Shown: positions 37,760 through 44,145 of the stretch, piece after piece
Layout of the letters: each line of letters begins with the position of its first letter
Position numbering within the stretch: position 1 is the first letter of the stretch
From: Clostridia bacterium
GTDB lineage: Bacteria > Bacillota > Clostridia > Oscillospirales > Acutalibacteraceae
Length of the DNA stretch: 44,145 nucleotides
Assembly (NCBI GenBank): GCA_017428525.1
Contig: JAFRQQ010000033.1
Location: 1-44,145 of the forward strand
Reading direction: 5' to 3'
Position numbers and translations under genes: made by a program
Notes under the pieces: generated by a model
Told to the model about the DNA's origin: nothing
The model's input: only the letters and a program-made list of their open reading frames with translations
The model's database searches: none

Positions 37760-39104
37760 AATTGATGCTCACTCCGTTTCCGCGGATTTTTTCCAAGGAT
37801 TTAGGACGAACGCCTGTTGCCTTGAAACTGCCGATAAATTTTCCTTCTGCATCCACACTGCCGTCTGATTCATAGACGAAAATGTCCTGCATGCTGACAA
37901 TGTCGCCCTCCATACCGACGACTTCGGTAATGCTGGTGATCTTTCTCGTACCGTCGCGCAGACGGCTCTGCTGGACGATCAGGTCGATTGCGGAAGCCAC
38001 CTGATCCCGAATCGCACGCAGCGGCAGCTCCATGCCGGACATGAGCACCATCGTCTCCAGACGGGACAGGGTATCACGGGGGGAGTTCGCGTGCGCCGTT
38101 GTCAGCGAGCCGTCGTGACCGGTATTCATCGCCTGCAGCATATCCAGGGACTCTTCGCTTCGCACCTCGCCGACGATGATTCTGTCAGGACGCATACGCA
38201 AAGCGTTCTTCACAAGGCTGCGAATGGTAATGGCGCCCTTGCCCTCCAGGTTGGCGGGACGGGCTTCCAGAGTGATCACGTGCTCCTGGTGCAGCTGCAC
38301 CTCGGCGGCGTCCTCAATGGTAACGATACGTTCATCTTCCGGGATGTAAGACGACAGCACGTTGAGCAGTGTCGTTTTGCCCGAGCCTGTACCGCCGGAA
38401 ACAACGATATTCAGCTTTCCCTTGACACAGGCCTCCAAAAACTGGAGCATCTTCGTGTTCAGTGAGCCGAACTGCAAAAGCTGCTGGGCGGTAATGGGGT
38501 TTTTGCCGAATTTACGAATGGTCAGCACGGGTCCGATCAGCGACAGCGGGGGTATGATCGCATTGACACGGGAACCGTCCAGAAGACGGGCGTCAACCAT
38601 GGGGCTCGCTTCATCGACGTGACGACCGACCTGGGAAACGATACGGTCGATGACGTTCATCAGATGCTCCTCGTCACGGAACTTCAGGCCCGTCAGCTTC
38701 AGCTTGCCCTTTTCCTCGATGTAGATATGGTTGGGGCCGTTGACCATAATTTCGGAATACTTCGGATTCTGTATCAATTCCTCGATCGGGCCATAGCCCA
38801 TGACGTCGTTGAACAGTTCCCGCGAAACCTGCGCACGGTCGATACGGGCGATCATGTTTTCGTCGTCGTTGACGCGGTCGTCGATCATTTTGAACATCAC
38901 CGCGCGATCGGTAATTGTCTGCCCGGTTTTGTTCATCTCACGGATGATGTCGCCGTGGATTTTTCGCTTTATTTCGAAATAGGGATCTATTTCTTTGACC
39001 GGTTCCGCCTGGGTACTTTCCTCGCTCAACGCAGTCGACTGCGCCTGTGCGCCGCCGGTTTTCTCATCACCCTTGCGTGAATCCATTCTGTCTAAAAGTC
39101 CCAC
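37740..39104 (-). CDS. tadA: TadA/CpaF secretion ATPase
   Basis: 454 residues from GTG 39104 with AGGAGGG upstream. The N-terminal 3-helix/linker region is followed by [15 protein letters not shown] sequence (103-110) and the ATPase core: Walker [11 protein letters not shown] (236-245), Asp box [10 protein letters not shown], Walker [12 protein letters not shown] and the His box [14 protein letters not shown] (328-341). All catalytic parts are intact. It powers both assembly and retraction of Flp pili in Tad systems. The N-terminus (25-40) is a Gln/Thr/Glu-rich tail. Confidence 0.94.
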   Translation of the reverse strand: MGLLDRMDSRKGDEKTGGAQAQSTALSEESTQAEPVKEIDPYFEIKRKIHGDIIREMNKTGQTITDRAVMFKMIDDRVNDDENMIARIDRAQVSRELFNDVMGYGPIEELIQNPKYSEIMVNGPNHIYIEEKGKLKLTGLKFRDEEHLMNVIDRIVSQVGRHVDEASPMVDARLLDGSRVNAIIPPLSLIGPVLTIRKFGKNPITAQQLLQFGSLNTKMLQFLEACVKGKLNIVVSGGTGSGKTTLLNVLSSYIPEDERIVTIEDAAEVQLHQEHVITLEARPANLEGKGAITIRSLVKNALRMRPDRIIVGEVRSEESLDMLQAMNTGHDGSLTTAHANSPRDTLSRLETMVLMSGMELPLRAIRDQVASAIDLIVQQSRLRDGTRKITSITEVVGMEGDIVSMQDIFVYESDGSVDAEGKFIGSFKATGVRPKSLEKIRGNGVSINYDWFAN

Positions 39105-39143
39105 GAAGAACCCTCCTTTTGCGATGCGTGATTGTTCTTGAAA

Positions 39144-40460
39144 TTATCCTTGCTCTTTTTTGCTTTTTTTCTTTTTCGGACTCTTTTTTGTTTCGCCTGA
39201 TTCAACCGAGTCGAAGAGATAGTTTTCGTCTGAGACCTGTTTCTTTTTCGGACTCTTTTTCATCCCGCCCGAAGGAAACAACTTCCTCTTTTTCTTCTCC
39301 GGTTCCATAAGAACCGGAATGCCCGTATGTTCGGCAATCACCTTATCCGTCAGATGGCGAAGCGAACTGCCGAGAGAAGACCGCGGATCGGAAAGCACGG
39401 CAGGCTGCCCCTTGTTCACGCAGGAAATCGCCGTTTTGCCGTCATAAGGAATGACATAGTAGATCTCCAAACCGACCATGTTCGTGAAGTCCTCGGGTTT
39501 GATGATGCCCTTTTCATACTTGTTGATGATGAATCTCAGCTTATCCTTTTGGTGCAGCTGATCAAGAATGTCATACGACATCTTGGCATTTTTGAGAGAG
39601 AGGATATCTGTGTTGTACACCATGAAGATTTCCTCACAGCTTTCGCACGCCGTGATCGTGATATCGTTGAACGCAGACGACATATCCAAAATCACATACT
39701 CAAAAAACGGGCGCATGATGTCGATAATCTTCTCAACGGAAGGCGCCTGCACATATTCAGCCAATTCCGCGCTCTTCGGTGCGCACAAAACACGCAAACC
39801 GCTGCTGTGGTCAACGGAAAAATTATTGATGTTTTCAATCGTGATGCCGCCTCTGTCCTGCACCAGATCCACGATGGAGTATTTGGTGTCTGCGTCCAGA
39901 GAAATCGCCACATCGCCGCATTGCAGATCAAGGTCAAGGAGCATGACGCGCTTGCCCTCTCTGGCAAGATAAACCGCTGTGTTGACTGCAACCGTAGATT
40001 TGCCCGTGCCGCCTTTGCCGCTGAAGAAGCCGATTACCTTACAGCGCACTTTTTTGCCCTCGTTGCTGTCGAGGGATCGCTGCTGCTCGAGCGCGAGAAC
40101 GGTTTTCAATTCCTCGGAGAACTCCTGCGGCGTGACATCGGTCAGGGGCATCACCTTGCGGATGCCGTAGCCTGCCGCCTTATTGACCAGATCGACGCTG
40201 ATGTTGTCGGTCACAAGCACGACCATACTGTTGCGCACCGAGGTCAGTAAATCCTGCACAAAAGCGAACACGCTGTCCGGAACCTCACCGCGCACGGAGC
40301 AAAGCACTACCTCGGGGAACATGTTGATAATCTTGGTTTTGGCTTCCGCACCGTAGTTGGAGTAGCCGCTGATGGCGAACTGCTCACGTAGCAGGAGGTT
40401 TTTCACCTCGATGCGCAGATCCAGATCGTCGGATAATATAACAACATTGATTTTTTCCAT
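39144..40460 (-). CDS. tadZ: TadZ/CpaE-like ParA-family localisation ATPase
   Basis: 438 residues, ATG 40460 after GGAGGTAAAA. The first 130 residues form a pseudo-receiver domain (VVILSDDLDLRIEVKNLLL, then VVLVTDN) as in TadZ. The ParA ATPase follows with the deviant Walker A SGKGGTGKST at 147-156 and LLDLDLQCGDVA as the second motif. The end is a basic low-complexity tail in which KKSPKKK appears twice. TadZ marks the pole and directs the other Tad proteins. A lysine-rich tail of this kind is not a standard part of the family and may bind membrane or nucleic acid. Confidence 0.9.
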   Translation of the reverse strand: MEKINVVILSDDLDLRIEVKNLLLREQFAISGYSNYGAEAKTKIINMFPEVVLCSVRGEVPDSVFAFVQDLLTSVRNSMVVLVTDNISVDLVNKAAGYGIRKVMPLTDVTPQEFSEELKTVLALEQQRSLDSNEGKKVRCKVIGFFSGKGGTGKSTVAVNTAVYLAREGKRVMLLDLDLQCGDVAISLDADTKYSIVDLVQDRGGITIENINNFSVDHSSGLRVLCAPKSAELAEYVQAPSVEKIIDIMRPFFEYVILDMSSAFNDITITACESCEEIFMVYNTDILSLKNAKMSYDILDQLHQKDKLRFIINKYEKGIIKPEDFTNMVGLEIYYVIPYDGKTAISCVNKGQPAVLSDPRSSLGSSLRHLTDKVIAEHTGIPVLMEPEKKKRKLFPSGGMKKSPKKKQVSDENYLFDSVESGETKKSPKKKKSKKEQG

Positions 40461-40490
40461 CTGTTTTACCTCCGATACCCTTTGCGTGCG

Positions 40491-41288
40491 TCAGCTCGCT
40501 GCCGCCGTGGTGGGCGGTTCGGTTGTGAGCTCACCCATGCCGACGTTGGTCTCCGGCTCCTGGATGCCTTTGATGATGTTGCCGTCCGCATCGGTTGCAG
40601 GCTCGGTCACAACCGTCGTGAGCGCCGCCCCCTCTGCATAGGGGACAAGCGCGATGCGCATATTCTCGCCTATTTCTATCAGCGTCTCAATCTGCTCTTC
40701 AGTCACAGAAAGCGTAAGCACTGTATAGGTCGTGGTTTCAATCCCTGTCTGGAGATCGGAATAGGTGCCGACTTCCAGTACGGGGATGTTTTTAAGGATC
40801 GGATTCTTCGCTTGGTCTGCCATCAGGTCGTAGATATTGATATAGTCACCCGCGCGCAGGAACCAGCCAACTGCGTAGGTGCCCGGAGAATCCACAGTAA
40901 TGGTGTATGCATATTTTCCCTCACCCAAGTGGTAGGACAGGCGGTATTCCCCGTTGCTCTCTATGCCGGTGTCATCCTCACGCAGGTCTGTCAGCTTCGA
41001 TGCAAGCACCTGTTCACCTTTGCGAATCGTCTCAGTCGCCATAAAACCGTTGACGTCCTGTGCACTCACCAGAGTACCATATGTAATGGAGGAAACGGGC
41101 AGCTTTATCACCTCGAACATTTCGGGCGTGACGATCGTGTCCTTTTCGATATCCTGCAATGCGATGAGTACGTCCGCCTCTTTCACGCCGGTAACGGCAG
41201 AATTATGCTGAAGGCTGTTGACGAAGAAATAAGTTGCGATGCCGGCAAGCAGTGCAAAAATCACTGCAAAAAGATATATTTTTCTCAT
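40491..41288 (-). CDS. cpaB: CpaB/RcpC-family pilus assembly protein (SAF domain)
   Basis: 265 residues, ATG 41288 after AAAGGTC. One N-terminal helix (about 4-27) then an external domain. ADVLIALQDIEKDTIVTPEM and TIRKGEQVLASKL are typical of SAF domains in CpaB. A Gly/Asp-rich middle (EDDTGIESNGEYRLSYHLGE) and Thr/Ala-rich end follow. In Gram-negatives CpaB stabilises the secretin; here there is no outer membrane, so it probably supports the pilus channel through the wall. Confidence 0.85.
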   Translation of the reverse strand: MRKIYLFAVIFALLAGIATYFFVNSLQHNSAVTGVKEADVLIALQDIEKDTIVTPEMFEVIKLPVSSITYGTLVSAQDVNGFMATETIRKGEQVLASKLTDLREDDTGIESNGEYRLSYHLGEGKYAYTITVDSPGTYAVGWFLRAGDYINIYDLMADQAKNPILKNIPVLEVGTYSDLQTGIETTTYTVLTLSVTEEQIETLIEIGENMRIALVPYAEGAALTTVVTEPATDADGNIIKGIQEPETNVGMGELTTEPPTTAAAS

Positions 41289-41303
41289 ACTGTTCAGACC
41301 TTT

Positions 41304-41729
41304 CTATGACTCGACTTTCATGACCACTTGAGCGGAAAGGGTTCGGGACGGCTGACCCGTCACTGTACTGATGACCGGCGTGAGATAGGTGAACTCTCTT
41401 TCGGCGGTAACAATCACATCACCGTTCAAAGGGTCAAGCGGCTTCGAATAGGTGACCGTAACAACGATATCATCCATCGGATAGGAATCTTCAATGAAGT
41501 TTTCAATATGCCGAATGATGCCGTTCGTATCATTCTCCTCCGTGCTGACGACAGCATACCGCGCGCCCTCGCGGCAGATATTGTTCAATGCCAGCTGGTT
41601 GAAAAACATCCAGCCGAAATCCAAAATGCCGCACAGAATCAGCAGAAAAATCGGCAGAATCAATGCAAACTCCACCATTGCCTGCCCGTCCTCATCCCGA
41701 AACCGTTTGCGAGTACGGTGTTTTTTCAT
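41304..41729 (-). CDS. tadE: TadE-family pseudopilin
   Basis: 141 residues from ATG 41729 with a perfect GGAGGTGATC site; a longer frame from 41801 has no ribosome site. The N-terminus RFRDEDGQAMVEFALILPIF has the Gly before the cleavage point and the Glu at +5 typical of TadE. The hydrophobic helix runs to about 35; the rest is an external beta-rich domain. It is processed by the prepilin peptidase and forms minor pilus subunits. Confidence 0.9.
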   Translation of the reverse strand: MKKHRTRKRFRDEDGQAMVEFALILPIFLLILCGILDFGWMFFNQLALNNICREGARYAVVSTEENDTNGIIRHIENFIEDSYPMDDIVVTVTYSKPLDPLNGDVIVTAEREFTYLTPVISTVTGQPSRTLSAQVVMKVES

Positions 41730-41855
41730 GCCGATCACCTCCAAATTGCGAAAAAATAAGTAAACAGCCGAAAGCGATTGCACCCGCTTCCGACCTTTCA
41801 TTTCATGTATTCATTTATTCCGTCAGCGGGAATTAAGAGTCTTATCAATAATAAT

Positions 41856-41884
41856 GGGCAGGCTGCAAACCTGCGAGCCTGCCC
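41856..41884. terminator. Hairpin between the pilin genes and the assembly genes
   Basis: GGGCAGGCT, 11-base loop, AGCCTGCCC: a perfect 9-bp stem lying between the third pilin gene to be transcribed (stop at 41927) and the TadE start. On the plus strand TTTT follows; on the minus strand, the direction of the operon, ATTATTATTG follows, so termination would be partial. This fits high pilin and low machinery expression. Confidence 0.6.
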
Positions 41885-41926
41885 TTTTGATTTGCAGAAT
41901 ATGATTTTGATGTTTGGCGCTTATGC

Positions 41927-42100
41927 TTAGCCAGCAGGTTCTGCGGTGTCAAGCGCGTCATTGGTCTTGTCGAAGATCTCCTTGACTTTCGGGCCAAGCA
42001 GCACAAGCGCTGCGATCACAACGAGAGCGATGAGAGCGATGATCAGGCCATATTCAACCATGCCCTGTCCGTCTTCATCCATGAGCCAATTGCGTAACAT
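41927..42100 (-). CDS. flp: Flp-type pilin 3
   Basis: 57 residues from ATG 42100, after GGAGG. MLRNWLMDEDGQGMVEYGLI: processing is expected after the Gly in DEDG, giving a mature pilin with Glu at +5 and Tyr at +6 (QGMVEY), as in all Flp pilins. A long hydrophobic helix follows and the protein ends with a short tail (DKTNDALDTAEPAG). Differs from the two other copies mainly in LRNW, ALVVIA and VKEI. Last of three tandem copies before the hairpin at 41856-41884. Confidence 0.92.
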   Translation of the reverse strand: MLRNWLMDEDGQGMVEYGLIIALIALVVIAALVLLGPKVKEIFDKTNDALDTAEPAG

Positions 42101-42166
42101 TGTAGATTCCTCCATTTTAAAGTAATAACAATTTGATTATTAATCGACCGGACTTTGCGCTTATGC

Positions 42167-42340
42167 TTAGCCGGCAGGTTCTGCGGTGTCAAGCGCGTCA
42201 TTGGTCTTGTCGAAGATCTCCTTGATCTTCGGACCGAGCAGCACGAGCGCTGCGATGACAACGATGGCGATGAGGGCGATGATCAGGCCGTATTCTACCA
42301 TGCCCTGTCCATCTTCATCCATAAGCCATTTGTTTAACAT
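42167..42340 (-). CDS. flp: Flp-type pilin 2
   Basis: 57 residues from ATG 42340, with GGAGGAAATT upstream. MLNKWLMDEDGQGMVEYGLI then the same helix and tail as the next copy; the mature region is nearly identical to pilin 1 at 42402-42575. Processing is expected after the Gly of DEDG. Recent tandem duplication is clear from shared flanking bases, including the TCCTCCATTTTAA leaders. Confidence 0.92.
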   Translation of the reverse strand: MLNKWLMDEDGQGMVEYGLIIALIAIVVIAALVLLGPKIKEIFDKTNDALDTAEPAG

Positions 42341-42401
42341 TTTAATTTCCTCCATTTTAATAATCCACATTAATTCTTTTTACCGGGACCGACGTTTATG
42401 C

Positions 42402-42575
42402 TTAGCCGGCAGGTTCTGCGGTATCAAGCGCGTCATTGGTCTTGTCGAAAATCTCCTTGATCTTCGGGCCGAGCAGCACAAGCGCTGCGATGACAACGAT
42501 GGCGATGAGCGCGATGATCAGGCCGTATTCTACCATGCCCTGACCGTCTTCATCTTTTAACCAGTTGGTCAGCAT
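42402..42575 (-). CDS. flp: Flp-type pilin 1
   Basis: 57 residues from ATG 42575, after GGAGGG. MLTNWLKDEDGQGMVEYGLI followed by the common helix and tail. It is the pilin copy nearest the operon promoter and follows the prepilin peptidase gene by 43 bases. The only marked change from pilin 2 is at the cytoplasmic leader (TNWLK for NKWLM). Confidence 0.92.
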   Translation of the reverse strand: MLTNWLKDEDGQGMVEYGLIIALIAIVVIAALVLLGPKIKEIFDKTNDALDTAEPAG

Positions 42576-42618
42576 TGTTTTTCCCTCCATTCAAAAATTA
42601 CTGTTCTATAGATCTGTT

Positions 42619-43299
42619 TTAAACCGCTGAAAAAATTTGTTGTTCGAGTCCTGTGAAAACGGGGCAGATGATGGTCGCGACGCTCCCCAAGGCCAGGAAC
42701 GGCCCCATCGGCACTTTTGTTTTGATGTTTCCTTTTTTCCGTGCCATCAGGTAAGCCAGGAAGAATACCAGTCCGATGGCCATGATGACAGCCGATTGCA
42801 GGAATCCGAAGATCCCGAGGCAGAAGCCGATTGCCGAAGCAAACTTTACATCACCTGTACCAATCGGCAGACCGAAAAACATCGGAAGCTGGTAGAGGAT
42901 GAATGCGGCGGCCAGTCCGATCGCCGATGGGAAGAGCGCTTCCTTTGCCGGAACCCCGGTGGCGATCTGATAAATCACAGCAGCCGAACGAACGACTAGC
43001 AACGCCAGCACAGAGGAGTTCGGAATTTTTTGAATATCAAGGTCAACCACTCCAATCGCAAGCACTATGGAGATATAAGCGACGTATTCCAAGCGTTTCG
43101 CCGTCGCTCCGTAGAGCTTGAAAACTACTGCAAACAGAATGCCGGAGATCAGTGCCCAGGCAACGGCCAGAATAATGTTGTCAACCGCTTCCCGCTTCGC
43201 GCTTTCTTCGCTTCTGCGTTTCACCTGAAAAACGGCGATGCGGTTCATTGCAAGTCCGGCAACTATGCCGATTGCTCCACCGTACAACAATTCGGTCAT
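42619..43299 (-). CDS. tadV: TadV/CpaA prepilin peptidase (A24 family)
   Basis: 226 residues from ATG 43299, seven bases after GGGGG. About six to seven membrane helices. The two catalytic aspartates of this aspartyl protease are visible: IGVVDLDIQKIPN (Asp86 or 88) and the GTGDVKF motif (Asp150, family GxGDxK). It lacks the N-terminal methylase domain of type IV peptidases, as in other TadV/CpaA proteins. It cleaves the Flp pilins and the TadE/TadG-type pseudopilins. First gene of the operon. Confidence 0.93.
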   Translation of the reverse strand: MTELLYGGAIGIVAGLAMNRIAVFQVKRRSEESAKREAVDNIILAVAWALISGILFAVVFKLYGATAKRLEYVAYISIVLAIGVVDLDIQKIPNSSVLALLVVRSAAVIYQIATGVPAKEALFPSAIGLAAAFILYQLPMFFGLPIGTGDVKFASAIGFCLGIFGFLQSAVIMAIGLVFFLAYLMARKKGNIKTKVPMGPFLALGSVATIICPVFTGLEQQIFSAV

Positions 43300-43379
43300 C
43301 GTCATTCCCCCGGTTCTTCGGCCGGCATCAGCCGGGAACGATTTGTGAACGGTGCGATTCGACACCTTTCTACAATGCT

Positions 43380-43408
43380 ATAATAGCAAATTGTTCCGGA
43401 AATGTCAA
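43380..43408 (-). promoter_or_regulatory. Promoter of the Tad pilus operon
   Basis: Minus strand TTGACA (43403-43408), 17 bases, TATTAT (43380-43385). It is the only good promoter seen upstream of tadV; no further strong promoter was found inside the operon. Confidence 0.75.
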
Positions 43409-43993
43409 ACATTATTTTTAGTATTATAATATATGAATTTGTGCAGGTTGCACAACATCTGATCGGGGCCATTTATTTGTATCATTCGACAATTCCAAAG
43501 CTTGTTTTTTGCTGATTTCGACAAATTTAAGCATTTCTATTCAATATAATATTCTAATTCAGAAAATAACAGCGCGACTTTGCTCTTATGTTTCTTGTTT
43601 AGAAGAATAATTTTGTTACATTTGCACAGATTTTTATTGTTTTCTCGTGTTTTTTTGTTTGCTTGCGGTCTGGTTTCGCCGCGGCGGACGCTAAATGCGT
43701 TGCCAAGGCCTGCGAATGTGCCTGCCGGCGACAACGGAACTGCAGAAGGACTGTGCCCGGGCCCGTTCTATATTTATATAAATGTATATTATAAAAGGGA
43801 GAACAGTCGGATGCACTGAATCGGAAGAATGAATTATGAAGATGATCCGGATGATCGGAATTGCCAATGGACGGATATCGAAAAGCACGATGATGATCTG
43901 ATACTTCTGCATGCTTTGAAAAAGAACACGAAATATAATCAGCCTTAAAACGATAACAAAAGCGTATTATGGATTGTTCAGACTAACAGCAAG
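43409..43993. other. AT-rich gap without a clear gene
   Basis: Mostly AT-rich from 43409 to 43660, with T runs and no open frame with a ribosome site. The stretch 43660-43760 is GC-rich again. An ATG CAC TGA mini-frame follows AAAGGGAG at about 43797-43819. The only plausible coding unit is the 39-residue frame at 43829-43948. Nothing else is recognised. Confidence 0.5.
43829..43948 (+). CDS. Possible small acidic protein (39 residues)
   Basis: ATG 43829 has only GGAAGA a few bases upstream and comes right after a mini-frame ATG CAC TGA that has the better ribosome site (AAAGGGAG). The product starts MNYEDDPDDRNCQW and ends LLHALKKNTKYNQP. Acidic N-terminal half and basic end could be a small DNA- or protein-binding peptide, but there is no further support. 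Confidence 0.25.
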   Translation: MNYEDDPDDRNCQWTDIEKHDDDLILLHALKKNTKYNQP

Positions 43994-44145
43994 GCGCCGC
44001 TGCAAACGGCAGCATTTCATAACCCAGTGTTGTCGAAAAGAGCGCCTTTCACGCACACTTGCTGATTTTTCGGCTTGAGATACGTCAAGTATCCCTGCGC
44101 CGAAGAAATCCGCAATTGCACGCAAATTGCATCTCTTTTCGATGG
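43994..44145 (+). repeat. Dispersed hairpin repeat, copy 3 (left end, cut by window edge)
   Basis: Starts GCGCCGCTGC, then CGGCAGCATTTCATAACCCA, and follows the full copy (5456-5604) through the GATTTTTCGG hairpin and CGCAATTGCACGC. Differences are few. The element leaves the window at its middle. It runs in the opposite direction to copy 1 at the left edge. Confidence 0.88.

Noticed and set aside
43537..43734. Minus-strand frame of 65 residues in the AT-rich gap
   Set aside because: No ribosome site, Lys/Asn-rich low-complexity product and no similarity to a known protein.

Overview
The window looks like a chromosomal contig from an uncultured gut-type Bacillota, most likely a Clostridia/Oscillospiraceae relative. 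The evidence is direct: AGGAGG-type ribosome sites before almost every gene, sigma-A promoters with TTGACA/TATAAT boxes and 17-base spacing, many lipoproteins with lipobox cysteines, no outer-membrane genes, and BspA-type leucine-rich repeat, GH36, GH28-like and bile-acid-hydrolase-like genes. No rRNA, tRNA, CRISPR array, phage or transposase gene was seen. Coding density is high and nearly all genes lie on the minus strand.

Layout. 1-5800: a reverse-oriented copy of a hairpin-rich repeat next to a broken secreted-protein gene, an SGNH esterase, a P-loop kinase-like gene, then a plus-strand pair (membrane-anchored LRR protein and GPH-type sugar transporter) followed by a complete 305-bp copy of the repeat. 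5795-10230: an EamA exporter, a 57-residue ORF, a fusion of a TAXI solute-binding lipoprotein to a GltS-type glutamate permease, and an MTA/SAH nucleosidase predicted to be a lipoprotein. 10296-16517: parallel beta-helix and GH28-like proteins and a GH39-like protein. 16577-18089: a redox operon (OhrR-like MarR regulator, glutathione peroxidase, flavodoxin) with two palindromic operators on its promoter. 18180-25200: a predicted Mn/Fe-type CDF exporter, small lipoproteins, an AT-richer GNAT gene, a histidine phosphatase, a GH36 alpha-galactosidase. 25441-31973: an M20 peptidase paired with a choloylglycine-hydrolase-family amidase, a GxGYxYP protein, a six-hairpin-type secreted protein and a secreted EEP phosphodiesterase.

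32601-43408 is a complete-looking Tad (Flp) pilus operon read from a promoter at 43380-43408: prepilin peptidase, three near-identical Flp pilins, a hairpin, TadE, CpaB, TadZ, TadA, TadB, TadC, a DUF192 protein, a DivIVA-like coiled-coil protein and a TadG-like protein whose C-terminal part is a bactofilin-like glycine-rich solenoid. The last three are not standard Tad components and are the best candidates for an undescribed variation.

The repeat family has ends in both window termini (reverse at 1-159, forward at 43994-44145), a full copy with about 40-bp terminal inverted repeats at 5456-5760, a decayed copy at 32361-32472 and a possible solo end at 24589. The window therefore probably is a contig whose assembly stopped in this repeat. 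The most striking protein-level observations are the TAXI-GltS fusion, the lipid-anchored nucleosidase and the modified Tad locus.
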